64,000 nt of DNA from Streptantibioticus rubrisoli. GTDB lineage: Bacteria > Actinomycetota > Actinomycetes > Streptomycetales > Streptomycetaceae. Position 1 is the first letter of the stretch; each line of letters starts with the position of its first letter. The notes under the pieces were generated by a model, which worked only from the letters and a program-made list of their open reading frames with translations, made no database searches and was not told the origin of the DNA. Below are positions 9,001-16,286 of this stretch, one piece after another. Location of the stretch: the NCBI RefSeq assembly GCF_024436055.1, contig NZ_JANFNH010000005.1, positions 209,796-273,795 of the forward strand, in the 5' to 3' direction. Position numbers and translations under genes: made by a program.

Positions 9001-9217
9001 GGCGGCACTCGCGCTGCTGGACGGTGCGGCGGAGCACGCGGCGCGACTGCTGGGTGTGGTCGACGGGATGTGCGGGAGCGCCCACGAGCCCCAGCTCGCG
9101 GACGCGGCCCGCGCGTCCCTGGGCGCCCCCGCCTACGCGGCGGCCTACGCCACGGGCGCGTCCCTGGACCGCACGACGGCACTGGCGGTGCTGACGGGGG
9201 CGTCCTGGCCGCCGTAG
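6041..9217 (+). CDS. AfsR-like SARP/NB-ARC/TPR transcriptional regulator
   Basis: A 1058-residue STAND-type regulator starting MRFGILGET at GTG. Residues 1-90 form the winged-helix DNA-binding domain of SARP proteins. Residues 90-240 are the bacterial transcriptional activation domain (ending in YEEARRTLAEDLGADPGPEL). An NB-ARC ATPase follows with Walker A GPGGAGKT near 284 and Walker B LLVLDNCEHL near 357. The C-terminal 450 residues are helical TPR-like repeats. Such proteins control secondary metabolism or stress genes when nucleotide binding opens the molecule. No biosynthetic cluster adjoins it, so its targets are probably elsewhere. It is followed by a hairpin. Confidence 0.92.
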   Translation: MRFGILGETRALRRDGAVVALGGAVRRAVFALLLLDAGRAVPVERLVDGVYGTEPPAGAVNAVQAQVSRLRAVLDEPIERHPGGYRFAVDPDEVDVHRFERLAGLGRAALGAGDPVRAAGLLREALAVWRGPALADVGAAPFAAGQVARIEESRLAALEDRVAADLALGAHRELVPELRDLVAANPLRERLRAQLMHALHGAGQGAEALAVYEEARRTLAEDLGADPGPELNRAHLAVLRADPVPDKPARHGLPAQLGGFVGRADELAAIERWLATERLVTLIGPGGAGKTRLSVEAAGRHPGEVCFVGLSGASDGAEVPQTLLGALGVRDASRMTGSRDTRDPVARLTAVLADRPTLLVLDNCEHLVEDVASLVARLLADCPGLRVLATSREALGITGEVLCAVTPLPLPPPGTDAQVARDFPAVRLFLQRAAAVRPDAVRDGDLAAVLRVCEALDGLPLAIELAAARLRSLSAADIAARLSALPSARDQRFQLLSRGSRTAQPRQRTLRAVVDWSWQLLTEPERAVLRRAAVFAGGWTLAAAEAVCADPTAGAEAGIEAADVLDLTESLVDKSLVVADRSDGSDSVRYRMLETIRAYCAERLEAAGEAGAVRRAHSGYFGELATAAEPHLRGARQLHWLARIRAEHDNLHTALRRAVADGDTTTALRFFGGLSTYWALRGMRYEGAAPARQVLAALSPNPPAGLAEEYALCVLAAASDGSDAEGLAPHLAAARKVAGRGGPLPRRYPVLMLLWGTYEGVPTGSVPLEPAEPSDVWSGALMRLGAGVQLWLTQAELVGGAAEMDRALTDFRTLGDRWGMAMALSWRAFLAAFQDEPRRAIELFDQALALSAELDADQEMVEELALRSESLARVGEFEAADAGFRRAAELARSMGALEALAAAHRGLGESAWLRGEYGEARRLCELALRECPAGGFAGELARADTLVVLARTAVAEGDAETARGHLAEVSGSALRVLPVAVRVAQARAALALLDGAAEHAARLLGVVDGMCGSAHEPQLADAARASLGAPAYAAAYATGASLDRTTALAVLTGASWPP

Positions 9218-9346
9218 CGGGGTGCGGTGGGTTCGCTGTCGCGGGGGGGTGCGGTGGGTTGGGCGGCGCCGCCCCACCGCCTCAGCCCGGGGGCTTGGGG
9301 CTCGCCTCCGAGAGCTCCGCCGCAGCGGCGAGCGCCCCCGCGGCGT

Positions 9347-9365
9347 GGCTCGGCGGTGCCGAGCC
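9347..9365. terminator. Hairpin between convergent genes
   Basis: Perfect 8-bp inverted repeat GGCTCGGC / GCCGAGCC with a 3-base loop, in the GC-rich gap between the regulator and the convergent DUF5324 gene. It can stop transcription from either side. Confidence 0.55.
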
Positions 9366-9399
9366 AACCGCAACCCGTCCGGGCCTCAGCCCTGAGCCC

Positions 9400-10128
9400 T
9401 CAGCCCGCGCCCTTGTCCTTGCTGCGCTTTTCCTCCCCCGCGGCGTCAGCCGCGTCCGTGTCCACCGCGTGCAGGGGCGCGCGGCCGGTGTCCGGGACCT
9501 CGGTGGGAGACGGCGGCTCCACCAGCCACTCAGGACTGGTCTGCCGCTTCCACCACCGCACCGCCGCGAACGTACCGCCGCCCAGCACACCGAGTGCCGC
9601 CAGCAGTTTGGCGATCCGGCCCACCCGGCACCGGCGGCTGCGCCGTCTGGCCAGCTTCTCGATGTCGGCGGCCGACACCCCGCCGCGCAGCGCGGCCAGC
9701 GCCGCGGCGCTTCGGGCGGTTGCCTCCTGTCGCACCGGCTCGGCCGCCGCGCGGGCCGCCTGGGCGGCCTGGCCGACCCGGGGCGCCGCGTAGCCCGCGG
9801 CCTTGCGGGCGGCCTTGCGCGTCTTACGGGCCGCCTTGCGCGTCTTACGGGAAGCCTTGGTGGCCGTGGCGCTCACCCCCGGCGGTACCGCCTCGATCGC
9901 CTGGGCGATACGGGGCTGGAGATGGGCGTCGTACTGGGTGCGCGCCTGCAGCGCGGCGTAGTTCGCGGCGGACGACACCTTGGGCGCCAGCCTCCGGCGC
10001 GCCTCGTCCGCGTACTGCACGGCGGTGTCCCGCGCCGTACCCGCGTACGGTGCCACCACCTCCGCCGCGTGCTGCACGCTCTCCTTGGTCGCCACGGCCG
10101 CGTTGCGCACGCTGTTCTTGCGGGTCAC
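9400..10128 (-). CDS. DUF5324 family protein
   Basis: 242 residues, GTG start with GAAGGAGG 5 bases upstream. The protein is extremely rich in Ala, Arg and Lys and forms a long amphipathic helix over residues 1-110. A tandem KTRKAARKTRKAARK stretch lies near residue 95-110. There is one short hydrophobic segment (IAKLLAALGVLGGGTFAAV) near 180, then an acidic tail. This is the Streptomyces family DUF5324; the function is unknown. The histone-like basic middle and the hydrophobic segment suggest a membrane-associated, possibly nucleic-acid-binding protein (inference). Confidence 0.8.
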   Translation of the reverse strand: MTRKNSVRNAAVATKESVQHAAEVVAPYAGTARDTAVQYADEARRRLAPKVSSAANYAALQARTQYDAHLQPRIAQAIEAVPPGVSATATKASRKTRKAARKTRKAARKAAGYAAPRVGQAAQAARAAAEPVRQEATARSAAALAALRGGVSAADIEKLARRRSRRCRVGRIAKLLAALGVLGGGTFAAVRWWKRQTSPEWLVEPPSPTEVPDTGRAPLHAVDTDAADAAGEEKRSKDKGAG

Positions 10129-10322
10129 GAGAACCTCCTTCTCGGTGGCGTCCGGCTTATCGCCTTTCCACCCGAATAGAGATCATGCCCGCTCGCGCGC
10201 CGTACGGCATGTACGTTCAGGCATCCGGGGCACAAGCGGCCCGTCGGGCGGTCGGGCTACTCCTTGGAAGTCCGCCCGTGCGAGGATTCGTGGTTGTCAG
10301 TGAAGTCGATGGAAGGTACGTC

Positions 10323-10856
10323 GTGGCCGAGCAGCTCTACGCCACCCTCAAGACCAATCAGGGCGACATCGCCGTCCGGCTCCTGCCGGACCACGCTCCC
10401 AAGACCGTGAAGAACTTCGTGGAGCTCGCCGAGGGCCAGCGCGAGTGGACGCACCCGCAGACCGGCAAGAAGAGCACGGACCGCCTTTACGACGGCACGG
10501 TCTTCCACCGGGTCATCTCCGGCTTCATGATCCAGGGCGGTGACCCGCTGGGCAACGGCACCGGCGGCCCGGGGTACACCTTCGCCGACGAGTTCCACCC
10601 CGACCTGTCCTTCAACAAGCCGTACCTGCTGGCCATGGCCAACGCCGGTCCGGGCACCAACGGCTCGCAGTTCTTCATCACCGTGGCCCCGACCGCGTGG
10701 CTGACCGGCAAGCACACCATCTTCGGCGAGGTCGCCGACGAGGCGAGCAAGAAGGTCGTGGACGCCATCGCCACCACGCAGACCAACCCGCGCACCGACC
10801 GCCCGCTCAACGACGTGGTCATCGAGCGTGTCGTGGTGGAGAAGCGCGAGGGCTGA
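10323..10856 (+). CDS. Peptidyl-prolyl cis-trans isomerase (cyclophilin)
   Basis: 177 residues from GTG 10323 (GGAAGG upstream, then VAEQLYATLKTNQGDI). The frame stays open far upstream but has no protein-like content there. Cyclophilin signatures are complete: FHRVISGFMIQGGDP with catalytic Arg, NAGPGTNGSQFFIT and WLTGKHTIFGEV. There is no signal peptide, so it acts in the cytoplasm, catalysing proline isomerisation during protein folding. A very stable terminator follows. Confidence 0.95.
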   Translation: MAEQLYATLKTNQGDIAVRLLPDHAPKTVKNFVELAEGQREWTHPQTGKKSTDRLYDGTVFHRVISGFMIQGGDPLGNGTGGPGYTFADEFHPDLSFNKPYLLAMANAGPGTNGSQFFITVAPTAWLTGKHTIFGEVADEASKKVVDAIATTQTNPRTDRPLNDVVIERVVVEKREG

Positions 10857-10886
10857 ACCAGCCACCCGGCCCGCCGGGAACCCAGA

Positions 10887-10948
10887 CGCCCCGCCCGTCC
10901 GTATTCCTCGTGATTCCTCGTAATTCACTCGTACGGACGGGCGGGGCG
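10887..10948 (+). terminator. Terminator after cyclophilin gene
   Basis: A perfect 17-bp inverted repeat (10887-10903 with 10932-10948, starting CGCCCCGCCCGTCCGTA) surrounds a 28-base A/T-richer loop that itself contains the repeated word ATTCCTCGT. It is the most stable hairpin I see in the window. Confidence 0.8.
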
Positions 10949-11015
10949 CCGGGTTGGGCGGCCTGACGCGCGGCCGTGCGGAACCCCCGTCGGTAGAGTC
11001 GGTAGAGGGAAGAAG

Positions 11016-11867
11016 ATGACCATGGACCAGGCGGTCTGCTGCTACCGGCATCCGGACCGCGAGACGGGCGTGCGCTGCGCCCGCTGCAACCGTCCGATCT
11101 GCCCGGAGTGCATGGTCAGCGCTTCGGTCGGGTTCCAGTGCCCGGAGTGCATAAGCGCTGGCCACCAGTCGGCAGCGCGGCCGCGCACCGTCGCGGGCGG
11201 CACGGTCGTCGCCAACCCGCGGCTGGTCACCATGATCCTGATCGGGATCAACCTCGCGGTGTTCCTCGCCGTACAGGCGAACAAGACGCTGGTCGAGGAC
11301 CTGGCGCTGGTCGGTGCCTGGCCACCGCCGCCGTTCCACGCCACGATCGGCGTCGCCGACGGCCAGTACTACCGGTTGCTGACCGCGGTCTTCCTGCACC
11401 AGCAGCTCATCCACATCGGCTTCAACATGCTGTCGCTGTGGTGGATCGGCCCCGGGCTGGAGGTCGCCCTCGGCCGGGCGCGCTATCTGACGCTGTACCT
11501 GCTGTCCGGGCTGGGCGGCAGCGCTTTGTCGTTCCTGGTCGCCGGGGCGGGGTCGACCTCGCTGGGCGCTTCCGGGGCGATCTTCGGGCTGCTCGGCGCG
11601 ACGTTCGTGCTGATGCGGCGGCTCAACTACGATCTGCGGCCGATCGTCGCGATCATCGTGCTGAACCTGCTGTTCACCTTCGCCCAGTCGCAGACCATCG
11701 ACTGGCGCGCGCACGTCGGCGGCCTGGTGACGGGCACGGTGATCGCCTACGGGATGGTGCACGCCCCGCGCCAGCGGCGAGCCCTGGTGCAGTGGGGGAC
11801 GTGTGCCGCGATGGGCCTGGTGATCGTGGCCGTGGTGGCCGCCGGAGTGATCCGGATCAACGGCTGA
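11016..11867 (+). CDS. Rhomboid intramembrane serine protease with zinc-finger N terminus
   Basis: 283 residues, ATG start after AGGGAAGAAG; a second ATG lies two codons later. Residues 9-50 hold a B-box-like cysteine/histidine motif (CxxH, CxRC, CPEC, CPEC) that probably binds zinc. The rhomboid domain follows with about seven spans. The nucleophile serine is in GASGAIFG and the catalytic histidine in RAHVGG, so both active-site residues are present. HxxHIGFNMLSLW is the usual loop motif. It cleaves membrane proteins within or next to their spans; the substrate is unknown. The location beside crgA is conserved in Streptomyces (from memory). Confidence 0.93.
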   Translation: MTMDQAVCCYRHPDRETGVRCARCNRPICPECMVSASVGFQCPECISAGHQSAARPRTVAGGTVVANPRLVTMILIGINLAVFLAVQANKTLVEDLALVGAWPPPPFHATIGVADGQYYRLLTAVFLHQQLIHIGFNMLSLWWIGPGLEVALGRARYLTLYLLSGLGGSALSFLVAGAGSTSLGASGAIFGLLGATFVLMRRLNYDLRPIVAIIVLNLLFTFAQSQTIDWRAHVGGLVTGTVIAYGMVHAPRQRRALVQWGTCAAMGLVIVAVVAAGVIRING

Positions 11868-11896
11868 TCAACCGCTAATCAACCGCTGATCAACAG
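11864..11896. repeat. Three 11-bp direct repeats at the DnaA-box cluster edge
   Basis: CTGATCAACCG, CTAATCAACCG and CTGATCAACAG stand in tandem. The first overlaps the rhomboid stop codon and the last ends 23 bases before the first DnaA box. The arrangement recalls iterons. Confidence 0.8.
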
Positions 11897-11918
11897 TTGA
11901 GGACGACGTTCATCGCAC

Positions 11919-12131
11919 TTATCCACAGAGCGTGCGAGCGCCTGTGCATCGCGTGTGCGACGCCCACGTGGCCTGGCCGCATATACGTTTCACCAGCAAG
12001 ATCGCGACAGGCTGGGCACTGCTTGGGCGGTGGTTCGCCGGTCACACCGGTGTCAACGGGCGAGAGGTTATCCACAGATCTTCCGACCTTTTCCCCACTG
12101 TGGATTCCCCTGTGGATAACTCTGTGGACAG
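11919..12131. promoter_or_regulatory. DnaA-box cluster outside oriC
   Basis: TTATCCACA is present exactly at 11919-11927 and 12068-12076, and in reverse (TGTGGATAA) at 12111-12119. Near matches in reverse orientation are TGTGGATTC at 12099-12107 and TGTGGACAG at 12123-12131. Four of the five lie within 64 bases. The region lies between the convergent rhomboid and crgA genes, so it is not a promoter. From memory, a DnaA-box cluster about 24 genes from dnaA has been described in Streptomyces as binding DnaA and limiting initiation; this position fits. Not verified here. Confidence 0.8.
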
Positions 12132-12151
12132 TCAGGGCGAGAGGTTGACAT

Positions 12152-12174
12152 GGAGGCCCCGCAGGAGGGCCTCC
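12152..12174. terminator. Terminator of crgA / convergent stop
   Basis: Inverted repeat GGAGGCCC / GGGCCTCC with a 7-base loop lies 11 bases beyond the crgA stop codon (crgA reads leftward). It may serve both converging transcripts. Confidence 0.6.
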
Positions 12175-12184
12175 CGCGGGACCG

Positions 12185-12442
12185 TTACTTCCACTGCGTC
12201 GAGACGACGAACCCCGCCGCGATGAAGCCGAAGCCGACCACGATGTTCCAGTTGCCCCACGCCTCGATCGGCAGGTTCCCCGTGGTCACGTAGAAGACGA
12301 CGATCCACGCCAGACCGATCAGGAACAGCGCCAGCATCAGCGGGGCGACCCAGCGTCGGCCCGTGTTCAGCTTGAACGTGGCGGTGGTCTTCTCCGGCGG
12401 CGGCGTGAAGTCGGCCTTCTTGCGGATCCGTGACTTCGGCAC
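12185..12442 (-). CDS. crgA: Cell division protein CrgA
   Basis: 85 residues from GTG 12442, which has AGGAG 7 bases upstream; an upstream frame extension has no site and no family match. It starts [18 protein letters not shown] and has two membrane spans ([20 protein letters not shown] and [14 protein letters not shown]) joined by a short external loop, ending in TQWK. This is the actinobacterial division regulator that interacts with FtsZ-ring and septal synthesis proteins and delays septation in aerial hyphae. The nearby ftsW/pbpA operon fits this role. Confidence 0.95.
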   Translation of the reverse strand: MPKSRIRKKADFTPPPEKTTATFKLNTGRRWVAPLMLALFLIGLAWIVVFYVTTGNLPIEAWGNWNIVVGFGFIAAGFVVSTQWK

Positions 12443-12579
12443 GAGGGGCTCTCCTGTCGATGCGCTGCGGGACACGCAGGGCGGATGCGGTGTGTTTCGC
12501 CAGGCGGGGAGCGTGGTGTGCCGCCCCCGGGCGTCCGTTAGCGTAGTGCTTCCGCGGGTGCGAAGGAGATAAGGGTCCC

Positions 12580-13344
12580 ATGAGCGATTCCGCCGGCGCT
12601 CCGGTGCGCCCCGGCCGACGCCCCGCACTGCCGAAGGTACTCTCCGCGGCGGTCTTCGCGCTCGCCGGTGTGCTGTTCTGGACCAGCTACGACACCGCGC
12701 ACGGCAGCAACATCCGCAGCGACGACTCGCTGCTGCGCACCTCCGACCTGATCCGCGCCAAGAGCCACCAGAACGCCGACCTGGAACAGCAACTCGGCGC
12801 GCTGCGCGGCGACGTCGATGCCCTCGCCCACCGCGAGGGCATCCAGAGCCCCGCCGACCAGCGCAGGACCGACGCCCTGGAGCGCGCCGCCGGAACCAAG
12901 CCGCTGACCGGCGACGCCATCAGCGTCACCCTCAACGACGCGCCGCCCAACGCCACCGCCCGCATCCCCGGCGTCCCCGAGCCGCAGCCCAACGACCTGG
13001 TCATCCACCAACAGGACCTGCAGGCTGTGGTCAACGCCCTGTGGCGGGGCGGCGCCCAGGGCATCCAGGTGATGGACCAGCGGCTGATCTCCACCAGCGC
13101 GGTGCGCTGCGTGGGCAACACCCTGCTGCTCCAGGGCCGCGTCTACTCACCGCCGTACACGATCACCGCCGTGGGCGACCAGAACGCGCTGCGCACCGCG
13201 CTCGACCAGGACCCGGCGATCACCAACTACCGCCAATACGTGACCGCGTACGGCCTCGGCTGGAAAGTCGAGGCGCACAACCAGGTGACTCTTCCGGGGT
13301 ACTCGGGCACAGTGGACCTCCACTACGCACAGCCCATGGGATAG
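12580..13344 (+). CDS. DUF881 membrane-anchored coiled-coil protein
   Basis: 254 residues, ATG with AGGAGATAAG upstream. It has one N-terminal membrane span ([18 protein letters not shown]), a coiled coil at about 55-90 ([21 protein letters not shown] region), then the DUF881 domain with its typical order: [50 protein letters not shown]. The family resembles YlxW/YlxX of the division cluster and is probably extracytoplasmic. It is divergent from crgA and 31 bases ahead of a sortase gene, probably forming one operon with the sortases. Confidence 0.9.
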   Translation: MSDSAGAPVRPGRRPALPKVLSAAVFALAGVLFWTSYDTAHGSNIRSDDSLLRTSDLIRAKSHQNADLEQQLGALRGDVDALAHREGIQSPADQRRTDALERAAGTKPLTGDAISVTLNDAPPNATARIPGVPEPQPNDLVIHQQDLQAVVNALWRGGAQGIQVMDQRLISTSAVRCVGNTLLLQGRVYSPPYTITAVGDQNALRTALDQDPAITNYRQYVTAYGLGWKVEAHNQVTLPGYSGTVDLHYAQPMG

Positions 13345-13375
13345 CCCCGGCACCGCCCGCCTGGAGGGGATCCGC

Positions 13376-14119
13376 GTGACGCTGACAGTACGCGGGACCG
13401 TGCGCGCCCTGAGCGAACTGTGCGTCACCGTAGGGGTGTTGATCCTGCTGCTGGTGGTCTACCTCCTCTACTGGACCGGGGTGCGCGCCAACCACGCCAT
13501 GGACCGTGAGGTCAGCGCGCTCCAGGACCGCTGGGCCAGGACCCCGGTCAGCTCCGCCCGCCCGTCGCCCGCCACCACCCTCAACGGAAGGCCCGCGGCG
13601 CACGGCACCGGTTCCCCGGCGTCCGCCGCGTATCGCGAGGGGCAGCCGTTCGCGATCATGTACATCCCCCGGTTCGGCGCCGACTGGCACAAGCCGGTGC
13701 TCCAGGGCACCGGCACCGACGACCTCCAGCACGGCCTCGGCCACTACGCGGGCACCGCCCGGCTCGGTGGGCAGGGCAACTTCGCGGTGGCCGGACACCG
13801 CCGTACCTACGGCGATCCGTTCGAGGACTTCCCCGAACTGCGTCCGGGCGACAAGGTCGTCCTCACCGACGGCGTCACCTGGTACACCTACCTGATCGAC
13901 AAGCCGCCGTACCTCACGCTGCCGGACGACACCGGCGTCATCGACCCGCTGCCCGCCCCGCTGGACCGCTCCGCCACGCCGTACCCCGCACCCGGCCGCT
14001 ATCTGACCCTCACCACCTGCGACCCGCCGTGGGGGCACAGCCACCGGCTGATCGCCTGGGGCCATCTGGACGCCACCCAGCCCGTTGCACAAGGGATGCC
14101 GAGAGCTTTGCTCAGCTGA
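13376..14119 (+). CDS. Class E sortase (first of three)
   Basis: 247 residues, GTG start with GGAGGGG 7 bases upstream. One N-terminal membrane span (residues about 14-36) is followed by an outward sortase domain. The catalytic triad is visible: His in VAGHRRTYGDP (about 140), Cys in YLTLTTC (about 215) and Arg in HRLIAWG (about 223). Class E sortases of actinobacteria cleave LAxTG-type signals and attach aerial-hyphae surface proteins such as chaplins to the wall. No substrate gene is adjacent. Alternative: a housekeeping sortase with a different motif. Confidence 0.92.
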   Translation: MTLTVRGTVRALSELCVTVGVLILLLVVYLLYWTGVRANHAMDREVSALQDRWARTPVSSARPSPATTLNGRPAAHGTGSPASAAYREGQPFAIMYIPRFGADWHKPVLQGTGTDDLQHGLGHYAGTARLGGQGNFAVAGHRRTYGDPFEDFPELRPGDKVVLTDGVTWYTYLIDKPPYLTLPDDTGVIDPLPAPLDRSATPYPAPGRYLTLTTCDPPWGHSHRLIAWGHLDATQPVAQGMPRALLS

Positions 14120-14183
14120 CCCGCAACACTCAGCCTCGCCCCTTACTCTGGTGCGGAAGTGGCCTAGAAACGGAAGGCACCGA

Positions 14184-14357
14184 ATGTACGGCTGGATCTG
14201 GCGGCATCTGCCGGGCAACGCATGGGTGAAAGCGGTCATCTCGCTCGTGCTCGTCCTGGCGATCGTCTTCGTCCTGTTCCAGTGGGTGTTCCCCTGGGCG
14301 GAGCCGCTGCTGCCGTTCAACGACGTGACAGTGAACGGTGGAGGCAGCGCGGGCTGA
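14184..14357 (+). CDS. Small conserved membrane protein (57 aa)
   Basis: ATG start with GGAAGG 8 bases upstream. The sequence starts MYGWIWRHLPGNAW and has one membrane span (VISLVLVLAIVFVLFQWVF). It ends with a short outward tail NDVTVNGGGSAG. The stop codon overlaps the start of the amidotransferase gene by one base (TGATG), so translation is coupled. I do not know a function. Its location between two sortase genes suggests an accessory envelope peptide. Confidence 0.8.
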   Translation: MYGWIWRHLPGNAWVKAVISLVLVLAIVFVLFQWVFPWAEPLLPFNDVTVNGGGSAG

Positions 14358-14995
14358 TGAGCGCACGGATTCTCGTCGTCGACAACTACGACAGCTTCGT
14401 CTTCAACCTCGTCCAGTACCTGTACCAACTCGGCGCCGAGTGCGAGGTGGTCCGCAACGACGAGGTGACCACGGGACACGCCCAGGACGGGTTCCACGGG
14501 GTGCTGCTCTCGCCGGGACCCGGGACGCCGGAGGAGGCCGGGATCTGCGTCGAGATGGTGCGGCACTGCGCGGCCACCGGCGTACCGCTGTTCGGTGTCT
14601 GCCTCGGCCTGCAGTCCATCGCGGTGGCCTACGGGGGCGTGGTGGACCGCGCGCCGGAGCTGCTGCACGGCAAGACCTCGCTGGTGACGCACGAGGGCCG
14701 GGGCGTCTTCACCGGCCTGCCGTCGCCGTACACCGCGACCCGCTACCACTCGCTGGCGGTGGAACGGGACACCGTGCCGCAGGAGTTGGAGATCACCGCT
14801 TGGACCGGCACCGGAGTCATCATGGGGCTGCGCCACCGTGAACTGCCGGTCGAGGGCGTGCAGTTCCACCCCGAGTCGGTGCTCACCGAGTGGGGCCACC
14901 GCATGCTCGCCAACTGGCTCGACGTCTGCGGCGACAAGGGCGCCGTCGCGCGGTCGGCGGGGCTCGCGCCGGTGGTCGGCAAGGGCGGGGCGTGA
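14357..14995 (+). CDS. Glutamine amidotransferase PabA/TrpG (class I)
   Basis: 212 residues. The type I glutamine amidotransferase domain is complete: DNYDSFVFNLVQYL, oxyanion motif LSPGPGTPEEAG, nucleophile in GVCLGLQ, and the His-Glu pair in GVQFHPESVLTEWG. It supplies ammonia to aminodeoxychorismate synthase (folate) or anthranilate synthase (tryptophan). The stand-alone form here lacks a partner component I gene nearby, so PabA and TrpG cannot be told apart from sequence alone. It overlaps the previous small gene by 1 base and the following sortase by 4 bases. Metabolic enzyme inside a sortase operon is unusual. Confidence 0.9.
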   Translation: MSARILVVDNYDSFVFNLVQYLYQLGAECEVVRNDEVTTGHAQDGFHGVLLSPGPGTPEEAGICVEMVRHCAATGVPLFGVCLGLQSIAVAYGGVVDRAPELLHGKTSLVTHEGRGVFTGLPSPYTATRYHSLAVERDTVPQELEITAWTGTGVIMGLRHRELPVEGVQFHPESVLTEWGHRMLANWLDVCGDKGAVARSAGLAPVVGKGGA

Positions 14996-16248
14996 CGACC
15001 CTACGACCGGAGAACACGCCTGGCCTGCCTGACGGCTTCGAGGACACCGCCGAGTTCGAGGCGGCCGTCGACCAGCTCGCGGATCCGCTCACCGACCCGC
15101 TGCCGATAGCGGGCAGCGCCCCCGCCAGGTGGCCCCGCCCCTCGTCGGCCACCCCCGGCGCGATGCCGTACCCGACGGTCGCCCCGCAGCCGCAGCCGCA
15201 ACCCGCGCCGCAGGTCACCGCCCAACTCCCGCTGGTCGAGCCGCCCGGCGCCCCCCGCCGCGCCGAGCGGCCCACCCCCCGCCGCGCCGAGACGACCGCG
15301 CCGCTGCCCGTCGTACCGCCCGCGGAAGCGGACCCGGTACCCGGCGGCCGGGCCGCGCGCCGCCGTGCCGCACGCTCCGGGCACGCCGCCCAACCGCCGA
15401 GCGGCGAACCGGAGTTGCCCCCCGCGCCGGGCGGCCGGGCCGCGCGCCGCAAGGCGGCCAAGCACGGTGGCCGCGCTCCCGCGGCGGCCCCCACTCCGGC
15501 GTCCGCGCCACGGCAGCCCACCTCCCGGCTGGAGGCCAGACGCGCGGCCCGGGCCGCCAAGGACAGCCCCGGTGTGATCGCCTGCCGCGTACTGGGCGAG
15601 GTCTTCATCACCATCGGCGCGCTGATGCTGCTGTTCGTGGCGTACCAGTTGTGGTGGACCAACGTCCTGGCGCACGAGGCGTCCAACAGCGCCGCCAACA
15701 GCCTCCAGCACCAGTGGAACAGCAAGCACAGTTCCAACGACGACCGCAACCCCGGTGCCTTCTCGCCCGGTCAGGGCTTCGCGATCATCTACATCCCGAA
15801 GCTCGACGTGGAGGCCCCGATCGCCGAGGGCACCGACAAGACCAAGATCCTCGACAAGGGCATGGTCGGCCACTACTCCGGCGCCCAGGCGACCGCGATG
15901 CCCTGGGCCAAGACCGGCAACTTCGCGCTCGCCGGGCACCGCAACACCCATGGCGAGCCGTTCCGTTACATCAACAAGCTGGTACCCGGCGACAAGGTCG
16001 TGGTGGAGACGGCGAGCACGTACTACACGTACGAGGTCACCAGCATGCTGCCGCAGACCTCGCCCGCCAACGTCGGGGTGATCCAGCCGATCCCGGTCGG
16101 CTCCGGCTTCACCCAGCCCGGCCGTTACATCACGCTCACCACCTGCACTCCCGAGTTCACCAGCAAGTACCGCTTGATCGTGTGGGGCAAGATGGTCGAC
16201 GTCCGGCCACGCAGCGAAGGCAAACCGGACGCACTGCTCGGCGGATGA
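14992..16248 (+). CDS. Class E sortase with long Pro/Arg-rich cytoplasmic head
   Basis: 418 residues from GTG 14992, which overlaps the amidotransferase stop (GTGA). Residues 1-190 are a low-complexity cytoplasmic region rich in Pro, Ala and Arg with the repeated word GGRAARR. A membrane span lies at about 200-222 and the sortase domain from 250. The catalytic His is in LAGHRNTHGEP (about 314), Cys in YITLTTC (about 384) and Arg in YRLIVWG (about 394). It probably corresponds to one of the two S. coelicolor aerial-growth sortases near pknB (from memory). The head may bind partner proteins or the membrane (inference). Confidence 0.92.
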   Translation: MTTLRPENTPGLPDGFEDTAEFEAAVDQLADPLTDPLPIAGSAPARWPRPSSATPGAMPYPTVAPQPQPQPAPQVTAQLPLVEPPGAPRRAERPTPRRAETTAPLPVVPPAEADPVPGGRAARRRAARSGHAAQPPSGEPELPPAPGGRAARRKAAKHGGRAPAAAPTPASAPRQPTSRLEARRAARAAKDSPGVIACRVLGEVFITIGALMLLFVAYQLWWTNVLAHEASNSAANSLQHQWNSKHSSNDDRNPGAFSPGQGFAIIYIPKLDVEAPIAEGTDKTKILDKGMVGHYSGAQATAMPWAKTGNFALAGHRNTHGEPFRYINKLVPGDKVVVETASTYYTYEVTSMLPQTSPANVGVIQPIPVGSGFTQPGRYITLTTCTPEFTSKYRLIVWGKMVDVRPRSEGKPDALLGG

Positions 16249-16286
16249 GCGCGTACCAGCAACTCGTACAAAGAACGGGGTGACCG

